Source: Desulfofustis sp. PB-SRB1 (lineage in GTDB: Bacteria > Desulfobacterota > Desulfobulbia > Desulfobulbales > Desulfocapsaceae). Taken from it: DNA of 64,000 nt. The stretch lies in NCBI GenBank assembly GCA_016722945.1, contig JAEQMT010000038.1, positions 310,001-374,000 on the forward strand, in the 5' to 3' direction. This document shows, one piece after another, positions 43,369 through 53,246 of this stretch. The notes below the pieces were generated by a model. It saw only the letters and a program-made list of their open reading frames with translations, was not told the DNA's origin and made no database searches. How positions within the stretch are numbered: position 1 is the first letter of the stretch; every line of letters starts with the position of its first letter. The translations under genes and the position numbers were made by a program.

Positions 43369-44916
43369 ATGAAACAGCAAAAGCGTTTTATCGCACTGGC
43401 CGCCGGTTTGCTGGTCATTGGCTCCGTGGGTTCTCTGGCGGCAGCTGAGTCGCAGGGCTTCTTCGAGCAGGCCCGCGGTGAAGCCACATACAAGCCCGGA
43501 GATTTCAAGGCCGCACCGGAGAAAATAGAGACCCGTTTCGGCAACCTGGAATTCCCTGGCGGTTTCCCGACCGAAGAGACAGCGCAGAAGGTTTACGACG
43601 AGCTCGATTTGCAGCGGGCCACCCAGCTTTACCTCGATATGTACCCGGCCCTGTCGGCGCACGGACTGATGAAGGGCTGGGTGCGGGATCTCGGCATGGA
43701 TGACAGCTCATACATCAACGTCACCGCAGACCGGTTGGACTCCAGCGCCCTGGTTCTGACCGGCAATACCGAAAGCCTTTATGCCTTTGCCGTGTTCGAC
43801 CTGAAAAAGGACGGCCCGACCGTCTTCGAGGTGCCGCCGGGGGTCATGGGGCCGCTGGACGATCACAACTTTCTCTTCGTGGCCGACATCGGCCCCACCG
43901 GCATGGACAAGGGCCAGGGCGGCAAGTACCTGCTCCTGCCGCCGGGCTATGAGGGCGAGGTGCCTGAGGGCTACTTCGTGGTGCGATCATCGACCTATAT
44001 GAACTTCTCCTTTATCCGGGCCAATGCCGCCTAGGTCGGTTTTGGTGACAAAGCCATCAAGTACTACCAGGACAATGCCAAGGTCTATCCGCTGAAGAGT
44101 GGTCCCCGCGCGCCGGTTGTCAAAAACGTTTCCAACATTGCCTGGAATTCGCTCGTGCCCGAGGATGGGTCGGCATTCCAGTGGATGCACGAGATAATCA
44201 ACTACGAACCGGCCGAGGCTTTTGGCAAGGAGTTGCTCGGACGGTTGGCCTCAGTGGGCATCGTGCAGGGTCAGCCGTTTGAGCCTGACGCGCGCATGCA
44301 GAAAATCTTCGAGCAGGCGGCGCAGGAGGGCGTGGCCATGTCCCGGGTAATCGCCTTTGACAGCCGTCAGCCGGATGCGGTGGTTTACCCCGGTCTGAAA
44401 TGGGAAAGCCCCTTTATCGGCAACAGCTCAACGTTCGATCCTGACGGTTATTTCAATCTCGAGGCGCGAACGACCTTTCACTTTACTGCGGACGGGATTA
44501 CCCCTGCCATGGCGATGCAGATGCCTGAAGGGAAGGGTTCCAGATACCAGACGACCTATAAGGATAGAAACGGCAACTACCTTGACGGCAGCAAGACCTA
44601 TAAGTTGACAATGCCGCCCAAGGTGCCGGTTGCGCTGTTCTGGGCAGTGACGGTTTACGATCCGTGGACCCGCAGTGAAATCCAGAGCCAGCCCTATCCA
44701 AGCATCAGCAGCCAGCAGGAAAAGCCTCCTGTCGTTAACGCAGACGGCACCATAGATATCTACTTTTCCAATGAAAAACCGAAGAACGTTTCTGATTCGA
44801 ACTGGATCCCGACCCTGCCTGACCAGGGGTTCTTTGTCTACATCCGTTACTACGGCCCGCTTAAACCGTTCAACGATAAGTCCTGGGTGCCCAATGATGT
44901 GGTGCTGGTGGAGTAA
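43369..44916 (+). pseudogene. DUF1254/DUF1214 envelope protein gene interrupted by one in-frame amber codon
   Basis: Codons from 43369 to 44916 stay in one frame and encode a 515-residue secreted protein. It has a signal peptide, the DUF1254 part (ETRFGNLEFPGGFPTEETA..., KYLLLPPGYEGEVPEGYFVV) and the DUF1214 part (TYKLTMPPKVPVALFWAVTVYD, WIPTLPDQGFFVYIRYYGPL). A single TAG at 44032-44034 lies after FSFIRANAA; VGFGDKAIKYYQ follows without frameshift. The intact paralogue at 51571 has sense codons there. Either a fresh nonsense mutation, a read-through amber or a sequencing error. Two separate products are unlikely because no Shine-Dalgarno precedes 44155. Confidence 0.85.
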
Positions 44917-44988
44917 AACTAAAAAGCATTCAAAGATGAACACCTCGCTACGTAAGAACATCGATTTTACAACGAAAGGAGAAAAACA

Positions 44989-45402
44989 ATGAGAAGAAGA
45001 GCGATCATCACGACAGTCGTGGCTCTATTGCTGGCGCTTGGCATTGCGGTCGAGGGTTGGGCGGAGAAAGCAAAGGTCGAGGCCCCGGTAGTGGGAGGCG
45101 CCATCGTGGCGGTGAATGTGGAGGTGGTGGCAACTACCGGGTATCGGGCATCCAAGTTGCTGGGGTCGGACGTTTACAACGACCAAAGCCAGAAAATCGG
45201 CAAGCTCGACGACTTCATCGTCGGCTCTGAGGCCGAAGTCTCAGTGGCCGTGGTCTCGGTCGGCGGTTTCCTGGGCATGGGCAGCCGGCTGGTCGCGGTA
45301 CCCGCCACCCTGGTTGAAAGCAACGACCAGGGCCAGGTGGTTTTACCCGGGGCCACCGAGGAGATGCTCAAGGCCCTGCCGGCCTTCCAGTATGCGAAGT
45401 AA
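44989..45402 (+). CDS. Exported PRC-barrel domain protein
   Basis: A 137-residue protein with a signal peptide (ITTVVALLLALGIAVEGWA) and a PRC-barrel (TTGYRASKLLGSDVYNDQSQKIGKLDDFIV ... FLGMGSRLVAVPATLV). Secreted versions are usual in stress-related envelope clusters and are thought to bind proteins or membranes. GAAAGGAG precedes the ATG. It sits between the DUF1254 gene and the first sulfatase. Confidence 0.8.
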   Translation: MRRRAIITTVVALLLALGIAVEGWAEKAKVEAPVVGGAIVAVNVEVVATTGYRASKLLGSDVYNDQSQKIGKLDDFIVGSEAEVSVAVVSVGGFLGMGSRLVAVPATLVESNDQGQVVLPGATEEMLKALPAFQYAK

Positions 45403-45439
45403 CGAGGAAAACCCGAACCCCAGAGAAGAGGAGAACACC

Positions 45440-46915
45440 ATGAAAATAAAATCGCTCACGATCCTCGCGCTGACCAGCCTTGTGGTTGCCCTGACGGCAA
45501 CCACCGCCACGGCGACCGACAGGCCCAACGTGGTCATCATGCTCGCCGACAACATGGGGTACGGTGACCTCGGCGCCTTCGGCAGCGGTGGTGAGATGCG
45601 AGGCATGCCGACGCCGCGCATCGATCAACTTGCCGGCGAAGGGTTGATGATGACCCAGTTCCTTGTGGAACCTGGCTGTACGCCCACACGTGCCGCACTG
45701 ATGACCGGTCGCCACTCTCCGCGGGCCGGGCTGGGCAGTATCATCATCGCAGGCACGCCGCTGACCCTTCAGGATGGAGAGGTGACGATCGCCGAGCTCT
45801 TCAAGTCCAAAGGCTACGCCACCGGCATTGTCGGCAAATGGCATCTCGGTGGGGAGAAGCAGAGCCTGCCGGTTAACCAGGGTTTCGACGAGTACCACGT
45901 CGGCATCCTCGAGACCACGGATGGCACCCTGTATCCCGAGTCCATGCGGCGCAGCGGCATGCCGGAATCGGCCGTCGCAGCCAAGCAGCCCTGGATCTGG
46001 GAGTCGGTTGCGGGAAGCGATGAGTTGAAGAAGGTCCGGCCGTACGACCTGGAGTACCGGCGGCAGATCGAGGGTGATATCGCCCAGGCGTCGGCAGACT
46101 ATATCAAGCGCCAAGCCGCTTCCGGGGAGCCGTTTTTCCTCTATATCGGCTGGTCACAGGTGCACTATCCCGCACTGCCTCATCCCGACTTCGAGGAAAA
46201 ATCAGCTGCCGGGCCGTTTGGCGACAGCGTGATGGAGCTCGACTATCGCACCGGCCAGGTGCTCGACGCCATCGCCGATGCGGGTATCGAAGACAACACC
46301 ATTGTCATCTGGCTCTCCGATAATGGTCCGGCACAGACCCAGGCCAACAACATCGACTTCATGGGCAGCTCGCCCGGCCCGTTCCGCGGCGAGGTTGGTG
46401 ACGCCCTGGAGGGCTCTCTTCGAGTGCCGGGCATGATACGTTGGCCTGCTCGCATTCCGGCACGCAAGAGTAATGGAATGGTGTCCGTCCACGACTTTCT
46501 GCCGACGCTGGCAGCGATCATCGGGGCACCGGTGCCCAACGATCGGCCCATCGACGGTGTCGATCAGAGTGATTTCTTTCTGGGCACGAGCGAGCAGTCG
46601 GCCCGCGAAAGCCTGATCACCTTCATCGAGGGCCAGATTGCGGCGGTACGCTATAAAGGGTGGCGTATCTATCCACAACAATTCATAGGATCTTCCGGCA
46701 ATCCTTCAGCGTATGGGCTCAGCGCCCATCGCGTTGATGGGGTCGGTTTTCCTGCCATCTTCAATATCGAGCGCGACCCACGCGAGCTGTGGAACGTGGT
46801 CGGCGTCGAGGGCTGGATCCTCGGAGAGTACCTGAGGCTGACAGGTGAATATCGGGCAACACTGAAGGAATATCCGAATCCTCCGGGATTCAGCATGACC
46901 AAGTTCAAGGAGTAG
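45440..46915 (+). CDS. Secreted arylsulfatase (Cys-type, S1 family), 491 aa
   Basis: A sulfatase that hydrolyses sulfate esters in the periplasm or outside the cell. After a signal peptide (TILALTSLVVALTATTATA) comes the metal motif NVVIMLADNMGYGDLG. The active-site motif CTPTR has C80, the residue that must be turned into formylglycine by a maturase not found here. GIVGKWHLGG, LSDNGP and GSLRVPGMIRWP are usual S1 motifs. The ATG at 45440 follows AGAGGAG and lies 38 bp past the PRC gene. Confidence 0.92.
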   Translation: MKIKSLTILALTSLVVALTATTATATDRPNVVIMLADNMGYGDLGAFGSGGEMRGMPTPRIDQLAGEGLMMTQFLVEPGCTPTRAALMTGRHSPRAGLGSIIIAGTPLTLQDGEVTIAELFKSKGYATGIVGKWHLGGEKQSLPVNQGFDEYHVGILETTDGTLYPESMRRSGMPESAVAAKQPWIWESVAGSDELKKVRPYDLEYRRQIEGDIAQASADYIKRQAASGEPFFLYIGWSQVHYPALPHPDFEEKSAAGPFGDSVMELDYRTGQVLDAIADAGIEDNTIVIWLSDNGPAQTQANNIDFMGSSPGPFRGEVGDALEGSLRVPGMIRWPARIPARKSNGMVSVHDFLPTLAAIIGAPVPNDRPIDGVDQSDFFLGTSEQSARESLITFIEGQIAAVRYKGWRIYPQQFIGSSGNPSAYGLSAHRVDGVGFPAIFNIERDPRELWNVVGVEGWILGEYLRLTGEYRATLKEYPNPPGFSMTKFKE

Positions 46916-46971
46916 GTGCCGGGTCAGGAACCAAAAGGAGGAAACATCATGAAAACCAAAGGAGGAGAAGA

Positions 46972-49353
46972 ATGAAAACAAAACCGAAGTTAACTGCATT
47001 CACCATGGCGCTGTTTATGCTGACCGGTCTTTCGACCACCGTGTCGGCACAGGAACTGGACCGAACCATTCTCCCGATCTACCCGCCGTATCGCGAGCCG
47101 ATCACGACCTTCGACGCGCGGGACGCCGAGAAGCCCCCGAGGTTCGAGGTCACGCCTCCGGAAGGAGCCCCGAATGTAGTCATCGTGCTGATCGATGACA
47201 TCGGCTTCGGCGCCGTCACCAGCTTCGGCGGCGGCATCGAAACGCCGACTTTTGATAGCCTGGCCGACGAAGGACTGCGCTTCAACCAATTCCACACCAC
47301 GGCACTCTGCTCGCCGACTCGTTCGTCGCTGCTGTCCGGGCGGAACCACCACCAGGTCAATGTCGGCAGCGTGATGGAGATCGCCACCGGCTTCCCCGGC
47401 AACCAGGGCGAGCGCACCACCCGAGGCCAGTACTTCGCCGAGACCCTGCGCCTCAACGGCTACAGCACGGCGGCGTTCGGCAAGTGGCACGAGACCCCGA
47501 CCTGGGAGACCTCCGTGTCCGGCCCCTTCGATCGCTGGCCGACGAACTCGGGTTTTGACAAGTTCTACGGCTTCATCGGTGGCGAGACCAACCAGTGGGA
47601 CCCGGTGATCTTCGACGGCGTGACCAAGATCCAGGCCGACACGGACGACCCCGACTATCACTTCACCGCGGACATGACCAATCAGGCCATCGCCTGGATG
47701 AAGTTCCAGCAGGCGATGACGCCGGACAAGCCGTTCTTTATCTACTTCGCACCTGGTGCGGTGCACGCCCCGCACCATGCCCCTAAGGAGTTCATCGAGA
47801 AGTACAAGGGCAAGTTCGATTCCGGCTGGTTGAAGTACCGCGAGGAGACCTTCGCCCGCCAGAAAAAGATGGGCATCATCCCCGAGAACACCAAGCTGGC
47901 ACCCATGCCCGACGACATCGAGGATTGGGAGAAGCTCAGCGACAATAAGAAGGCGCTTTACGCCCTGCAGATGGAAGCATTTGCCGGCTTCATGGAGCAC
48001 ACGGACGTCGAGATCGGCCGGCTGGTTGGCGCCATCGACGATATCGGCGCTCTGGACAACACCCTGTTCATCTACATCATGGGTGACAACGGTTCGAGTG
48101 GTGAAGGCGGACTGACCGGCACCTACAACGAGCTGGTGCACCTCAACGGCATCTTCGACGCCGAGACCACCGAGAGCATGTTGGAGCGTGCGGATGATTG
48201 GGGCGGCCCCGACTCCTTCCCGCACTTCTCCTCAGCCTGGGCGGTCGCCACCGACGCGCCGTTCACCTGGACCAAGCAGATGGCCGGGGATTACGGCGGC
48301 ACCCGCAACCCGATGGTCATGCACTGGCCGGCGGGCTTCAAGGCCAAGGGTGAGATTCGCACCCAGTGGCATCACGTCAATGACGTGGCCGCCACCGTGC
48401 TCGAGGCGGCCAATCTCCCGCAACCCATAATGGTGAACGGCGTCCCGCAGATGCCGTTGGCCGGCAAGAGCATGCTCTACGCAGCACGTGACGCCGAGGC
48501 GATCAACCGTCGCCACACCCAGTACTTCGAGATCTTTTCCAACCGCGCGATCTATCACGATGGCTGGTACGCGCGCGTCGTGCACCGCGTTCCGTGGGAG
48601 AACCTGCCGATCAACACGCTCCAGAACGACGTTTGGGAGCTCTACCATGCGAAGGAGGACTTCAGCCTCACGACTAACCTCGCGGGCGAGTATCCGCAAC
48701 GGCTCGCCGCGATGAAGGATCTGTTCGAGCAGGAAGCCATCGCCAACAGCGTCTATCCCTTGGACGACCGTGCGTACGAGCGCTTTAACGCGGCCATCGC
48801 CGGACGGCCCGATTTGATGGGCGACCGGACCAGCCTGACCCTCTCCCAGGGCATGACCGGCATCCTGGAGAACACCTTTATCAACGAGAAGAACACCTCC
48901 AAGACGATCACCGCCACGGTCCAGCTCGAGGGCAACGACCATGGCGTCATCCTCTGTCAGGGCGGCAAGTTCGGCGGCTGGGCCCTGTACATGGATGAGG
49001 GCAAGCCAGCCTACACCTACAACTGGTTTGGCCTGCATAGCTACACGGTGGCCGCCACAGAGGCCATCAGTGGCAACGAGGCGGAGATCAAGTTGCAGTT
49101 CGACTACGACGAGGCCGGCGAAGGCCGCGGCAAAGGCGGCGAGGCGACCCTCTACGTGAACGGCAAGCAGGTCGCCGCGGGCCGCATCGAGAAGACCCAG
49201 CCCGCGCTCTACTCCGCCGACGAGACTGCGGATGTCGGCGTGGATGAGGCCACGCAGGTCGCCGACAAGGTCTTCAAGGACGTCGAGGACTCCGAGTTCA
49301 CCGGACACGTGACCGAGGTCACGATTAGCATTCCCCCCAGAAATAAGGGTTAA
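46972..49353 (+). CDS. Secreted arylsulfatase (S1 family), long form
   Basis: A 793-residue sulfatase with a signal peptide (FTMALFMLTGLSTTVSA) and Ca-binding start VIVLIDDIGFGAVTSFGG. The active motif is CSPTR (C113), followed by AAFGKWHETP and IMGDNGSSGEGG, and a C-terminal beta-rich domain (FINEKNTSKTITATVQLE.., ATLYVNGKQVAAGRIEKTQP) resembling the extension of bacterial arylsulfatases of the PAS/betaine type. It follows the first sulfatase by 56 bp. Two sulfatases beside an organosulfonate region is notable, although they are in different operons. Confidence 0.92.
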   Translation: MKTKPKLTAFTMALFMLTGLSTTVSAQELDRTILPIYPPYREPITTFDARDAEKPPRFEVTPPEGAPNVVIVLIDDIGFGAVTSFGGGIETPTFDSLADEGLRFNQFHTTALCSPTRSSLLSGRNHHQVNVGSVMEIATGFPGNQGERTTRGQYFAETLRLNGYSTAAFGKWHETPTWETSVSGPFDRWPTNSGFDKFYGFIGGETNQWDPVIFDGVTKIQADTDDPDYHFTADMTNQAIAWMKFQQAMTPDKPFFIYFAPGAVHAPHHAPKEFIEKYKGKFDSGWLKYREETFARQKKMGIIPENTKLAPMPDDIEDWEKLSDNKKALYALQMEAFAGFMEHTDVEIGRLVGAIDDIGALDNTLFIYIMGDNGSSGEGGLTGTYNELVHLNGIFDAETTESMLERADDWGGPDSFPHFSSAWAVATDAPFTWTKQMAGDYGGTRNPMVMHWPAGFKAKGEIRTQWHHVNDVAATVLEAANLPQPIMVNGVPQMPLAGKSMLYAARDAEAINRRHTQYFEIFSNRAIYHDGWYARVVHRVPWENLPINTLQNDVWELYHAKEDFSLTTNLAGEYPQRLAAMKDLFEQEAIANSVYPLDDRAYERFNAAIAGRPDLMGDRTSLTLSQGMTGILENTFINEKNTSKTITATVQLEGNDHGVILCQGGKFGGWALYMDEGKPAYTYNWFGLHSYTVAATEAISGNEAEIKLQFDYDEAGEGRGKGGEATLYVNGKQVAAGRIEKTQPALYSADETADVGVDEATQVADKVFKDVEDSEFTGHVTEVTISIPPRNKG

Positions 49354-49375
49354 GCGGAAAACGACACCTGACCCA

Positions 49376-49405
49376 CCCCCGCCGGACCACACTGGCCGGC
49401 GGGGG
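49376..49405 (+). terminator. GC-rich hairpin after the second sulfatase
   Basis: CCCCCGCCGG, 10 nt, CCGGCGGGGG. A 10-bp GC-rich stem; the T tract is missing, so termination may be Rho-assisted. Confidence 0.5.
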
Positions 49406-49436
49406 GTCGGCAAGAGAACACTGACCCACCCTTGTC

Positions 49437-49544
49437 GGTAAAGACGATGCTACTCAGATATCTGGCAAGGTGTTCAAAGACTTTGAGGACTCGGAATTCA
49501 CCGGATACGGAAACCATGGCACCATCAGCATAGCTGAAAAGTAG
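49437..49544 (+). pseudogene. C-terminal remnant of another arylsulfatase
   Basis: In one frame the DNA encodes GKDDATQISGKVFKDFEDSE, then FTGYGNHGTISIAEK and stop. That parallels the end of the intact gene just before it (EATQVADKVFKDVEDSEFTGHVTEVTISI). So it is the last 35 codons of a paralogue left after a deletion. Confidence 0.75.
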
Positions 49545-49557
49545 CAGTTGAACGACA

Positions 49558-49899
49558 ATCTATAACAGGCTGGGCGACAAGACCCACCGGCTGTGCGTGC
49601 CGACCAACCCGCCGGTCATGCGTTTCTGGGCGGTGACGGCCTACGATCGCGTGCCCCGTGCCCTGCTGAACTCGGGCGGCGACATCACGGTCAGCAGCAC
49701 GCGCGGGGTGGAGATCAACCCGGATGGCTCGGTGGACATCTACTTCGGTCAAGAGGCGCCGAAAGGCAAGGAAGCGAACTGGGTACCAACAGTTTCCGGG
49801 AAGGGCTTTTTCGTGGTCTTCCGTTTCTACGGAACGCTCGAGGGCTACATCGAGAAGACCTGGGTGATGAACGATTTTGAGCCGGTGAAGTTAGGATAA
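49558..49899 (+). pseudogene. C-terminal fragment of a DUF1254/DUF1214 protein
   Basis: The frame reads RLGDKTHRLCVPTNPPVMRFW, then AVTAYDRVPRALLNSGGDITVSS, INPDGSVDIYFGQEAPKGKEANWVP and FFVVFRFYGTLEGYIEKTW: the C-terminal DUF1214 domain as in the genes at 43369 and 51571. The signal sequence and DUF1254 part are gone. It lies right after the sulfatase relic, so one sulfatase-DUF1254 copy has collapsed. Confidence 0.75.
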
Positions 49900-49999
49900 C
49901 GGGGGAATGGATTGATGGCGTAATGGATCGGGAAAATGGATCCTCTCAATACTCCACCACTCCACCACTTAAGTACCGGACCGATAAGCATGCTTGTAG

Positions 50000-51268
50000 G
50001 TGAAACAATCAATGAAACGTATAATCGGCAGGAATCCTTATAGAAAGTTAATCGTTGCACGTTCGATGTTGAAGGTTAATCGATTAACGCTCCTCACCTT
50101 GATGACCATTGCCCTTCTGCTGGCCGGCTGCGGGACGATACAAATCCGCAACCCGGCACCGCTTTCCGTCCAGGAGGAGCCGCGGGTCCTAGGAAACGCC
50201 GATTACCGTTTTTGGGGCGATGACATCCCGCCCCAAATCGAGCGGCGCTTGCAAACCCTGAGCAAAGAGGAGATCAAGGCGGATTTTCCAGCGCTTTTTG
50301 GCCAGCCGCACCATTACCTGGCCATTTCCGGGGGCGGCGCCGACGGTGCATTCGGTGCTGGTTTGCTGGTGGGCTGGACCCGCACCGGCAACCGGCCCAT
50401 GTTCCAGATGGTCACCGGCATCAGCACCGGCGCGCTGATTGCCCCCTTTGCCTTTTTAGGCCCCGACTACGACCCGATATTGAAAGCGGTCTACACAACC
50501 ATATCCACCAAAGACATCTTAATCGAAAGACCGCTGCTGAAGATCCTGGGGGCCGACGCAGTCGCCGATTCCACGCCGCTGTGGGCGTTGATCCAGCGAT
50601 ACGTCGGAGACGAGGTCGTCGCTGCCATCGCCGCGGCGCACCGCACCGGCCGGCGCCTTTTTATCGGCACTTCCGACCTGGATTACATGCGTCCCCGGAT
50701 CTGGGATATTGGCGCCATTGCCTCCAGCGGAAAGGCCGGCGCCAAGGATCTGATCCATCGCATCATGCTCGCATCGGCTTCCATCCCCGGCGTTTTCCCT
50801 CCGGTATACATCACTGTCGAGGCAGGCGGCTCGTTCTACGATGAATTGCACGTGGACGGCGGGGTGTGCTCCCAGGTATTCGTCTATCCGGCTGCCATCA
50901 ATTGGCGCAAATTGTTGAACAAGCTGGAGGTGCCGGGCCCGCCGAATGTATACGTCATCCGCAATTCGGCCCTGCAACCGGACCATACAACAGTCGAGCC
51001 CAAGCTGACCTCGATTGCCGGGCGGTCGATCTCCTCGCTGATCCGCACGCAGGGGATCGGTGATTTGTACCTGATTTACATGCTCACCCGGCGCGACGGG
51101 GCAAACTATCAACTGGCCTACATCCCCGACGATTTAGGTGAAGTCCCTGAAGAGCCGTTTGACACGGTCTATATGAACAATCTTTTCGAGCACGGCTACC
51201 GCATGGCCCAGGGCGGATACCCGTGGGAGGACACACCGCCTGGATGGCAAGAGGCGGTGGGCAGGTAA
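50000..51268 (+). CDS. Patatin-like phospholipase, lipoprotein
   Basis: A 422-residue protein with a lipobox LLLAGC (Cys ~44 from the first possible start at 50000, a GTG; the ATG at 50066 is as likely). The patatin fold has the oxyanion GGGADG, nucleophile GISTG and a catalytic Asp in HVDGG. It should hydrolyse acyl esters in the periplasm or outer membrane. It stands alone between pseudogene debris and the next DUF1254 gene. Confidence 0.85.
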   Translation: MKQSMKRIIGRNPYRKLIVARSMLKVNRLTLLTLMTIALLLAGCGTIQIRNPAPLSVQEEPRVLGNADYRFWGDDIPPQIERRLQTLSKEEIKADFPALFGQPHHYLAISGGGADGAFGAGLLVGWTRTGNRPMFQMVTGISTGALIAPFAFLGPDYDPILKAVYTTISTKDILIERPLLKILGADAVADSTPLWALIQRYVGDEVVAAIAAAHRTGRRLFIGTSDLDYMRPRIWDIGAIASSGKAGAKDLIHRIMLASASIPGVFPPVYITVEAGGSFYDELHVDGGVCSQVFVYPAAINWRKLLNKLEVPGPPNVYVIRNSALQPDHTTVEPKLTSIAGRSISSLIRTQGIGDLYLIYMLTRRDGANYQLAYIPDDLGEVPEEPFDTVYMNNLFEHGYRMAQGGYPWEDTPPGWQEAVGR

Positions 51269-51570
51269 ACGCCTCTTGGCGTAATGAAGTGGAAAATGAA
51301 ATCGAGTGTCCAGCATGTAACATTCGGTGTCGAACGAAATGCAATCATGCGCAACACTCAGCCCACATTTAAACATCAAACGATAGACGTACGATCGATT
51401 GAATTCCTTATTGGAAGCTGAACGCTGGACGTCAATCTTTTATTCAGAAATCCGTAATTAATTGAAATTACTGGATTCCCGCTTTCGCGGGAATGACGAA
51501 AGCAATCAATATCAGGGTTTTTACGAATTAATCAAATAATAGTGAACCAAAAAAACAAGGAGGTATTCAC
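51269..51570. repeat. Intergenic region with a MITE-related repeat
   Basis: The block 51462-51498 is identical to 34845-34881 in the MITE-like element, including the TTCCCGC/GCGGGAA hairpin. At 51513-51524 AGGGTTTTTACG corresponds to that element's end; the left end is missing. The 7-mer AATTAAT flanks it (51456, 51526). Nothing else recognisable is in this interval; the promoter of the next gene must lie in it. Confidence 0.65.
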
Positions 51571-53082
51571 ATGAGAATGATCACCCTGAGTAGCACCTTG
51601 GTGGCTTTGGCTATGTTCTGCCTATTGACTGCACCGTTTGCGCAGGTAAGCACCTACAAAATGACGACCGAGGTACCGGACAACGTACTGATTCCGGATA
51701 AGGTGGAAACACGTCTGGGAACCCTGGAATTTTTTGATGGGGTGCCCACTGCCGAAACTGCTGACAAAGTATGGGATCACCTCGACTTCTCGCGGGCGGT
51801 AGAAGCGATGATCCTGACCACGCCGGCAGCATCCTTGAGCGGCTTCCGCCGGGGGATAAGGGAATTCGGTCCCGATAATGAGACAGCCATCATCTGGGAG
51901 GAGCGCCTCGATTCAAAGGCCCTCCTGCTCACCGGCAACACCTCTGTTATTTATCTTTTTGCATGGGTGAATACCACTGACGGACCGGTCGTCATCGAGT
52001 CACCTCCCAATGTACTGGCGATCCTGGATGATTTCTGGTTCCACTATGTCACAGACATAGGCAATGCCGGACCGGACCGTGGCAAAGGCGGTAAATACCT
52101 CATTCTTCCTCCGGGCTATGAGGGCGATGTTCCGGAAGGCTATTTTGTTACACAATCGAATACCTACGGTAATTGGCTCGCCGTGCGCGGATTCCCCACC
52201 GGGGATGACAACGAAAGCGTGGTTCAGAATATCAAGGACCATCTGAAGATCTATCCGCTATCCGAAAAGGACAATCCAACGCCGGTCAAATATTACGATA
52301 TATCGAATAAATATCTCAACACGCTGCATGCCCAGGACATGACCTTCTTCAATGAGGTCAACGAAGTCGTTCAGGAAGAACCCAATGCAGCGTTCTCTCC
52401 GGAAGTTCTTGGCATTCTCGCCTCCATCGGTATTGAAAAAGGTAAAGAGTTCAAGCCCGATGCCCGCATGCAGAAGATCCTCAGTGAAGCGGCCGTGGTC
52501 GGCACCGCCGCGCAGCGCTCCATCATCTGGCGCAACCGCAATGAGAACATCAAGATCTGGCCGGACAGCAAGAGCTGGGAAATCGGCTTTGCCGGCGGCA
52601 GCCATGCCTTTGATCATGACGGCGTTCGGCTCATCAATGAGCGCACCCGCTTCCACTACTACGCCACCGGCATTACACCGGTGATGGTGAAGCCTCCGGT
52701 CGGCGCCGGGTCTCAGTACGTAATCGGCCTGCGCGATGCAGATGGAGAAATCCTGAACGGTTCCGAGACTTACAAACTGCATATTCCGGCCAACGTCCCG
52801 GCCAAACGATTCTGGGAACTCACGGTATATGACAACCAGACCCGTTCCATGCTGCAGACCGACCAGCGTCTGCCAGGCGTCACCAGCATGCAAAGCGATA
52901 TCGTTCAGAATAGTGACGGCTCCTACGACGTCTATTTCGGTCCTGAAAAGCCTGAAGGCGAGGTCAACTGGATACAAACCATCCCGAATAAAGGGTGGAA
53001 CGTTCTCTGGAGAATCTACAGCCCAACGCAGGTCTGGTACGACAAGGCATGGCGTCAGGGTGAAATTGAGAGGATGAAATAG
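51571..53082 (+). CDS. DUF1254/DUF1214 domain protein, secreted
   Basis: A 503-residue intact member with a signal peptide (LSSTLVALAMFCLLTAPFA). The DUF1254 domain spans about 35-200 (ETRLGTLEFFDGVPTAETADKVWDHLD, GKYLILPPGYEGDVPEGYFV) and DUF1214 about 370-495 (YKLHIPANVPAKRFWELTVYDNQTRSML, NWIQTIPNKGWNVLWRIYSPTQVWYD). The function is unknown; the pair is widespread in envelope/stress regions. AGGAGG precedes the start. It provides the template against which the broken copies at 43369 and 49558 can be read. Confidence 0.88.
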   Translation: MRMITLSSTLVALAMFCLLTAPFAQVSTYKMTTEVPDNVLIPDKVETRLGTLEFFDGVPTAETADKVWDHLDFSRAVEAMILTTPAASLSGFRRGIREFGPDNETAIIWEERLDSKALLLTGNTSVIYLFAWVNTTDGPVVIESPPNVLAILDDFWFHYVTDIGNAGPDRGKGGKYLILPPGYEGDVPEGYFVTQSNTYGNWLAVRGFPTGDDNESVVQNIKDHLKIYPLSEKDNPTPVKYYDISNKYLNTLHAQDMTFFNEVNEVVQEEPNAAFSPEVLGILASIGIEKGKEFKPDARMQKILSEAAVVGTAAQRSIIWRNRNENIKIWPDSKSWEIGFAGGSHAFDHDGVRLINERTRFHYYATGITPVMVKPPVGAGSQYVIGLRDADGEILNGSETYKLHIPANVPAKRFWELTVYDNQTRSMLQTDQRLPGVTSMQSDIVQNSDGSYDVYFGPEKPEGEVNWIQTIPNKGWNVLWRIYSPTQVWYDKAWRQGEIERMK

Positions 53083-53095
53083 AGATTACTGAGCG

Positions 53096-53123
53096 ACAGG
53101 GGCGTTGCGTTGTACGCCCCTGT
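53096..53123 (+). terminator. Hairpin after the DUF1254 gene
   Basis: ACAGGGGCG, 10 nt, CGCCCCTGT, starting 13 bp after the stop codon. Only a weak AAATTT-type tail follows. Confidence 0.55.
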
Positions 53124-53246
53124 TACAAGAAATTTAGGAAAAAGAACTGACGGATAACACACTCGTAACACATACGCAGCAGGTCAGCTTTCTGAAATAG
53201 TTCAGAGCGCTGGTCAAACATACAAGCAACAACAGAGGAGTATACC

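Noticed and set aside
44032-44034. Pyrrolysine insertion at the amber codon
   Set aside because: No pyl genes are in the window and DUF1254 is not a known Pyl family; a nonsense mutation is simpler. Kept only as a remote option.
46990-49413. Long antisense frames (411 and 393 codons) over the second sulfatase
   Set aside because: They arise from the high third-position GC of the sulfatase gene; no family features or start signals.
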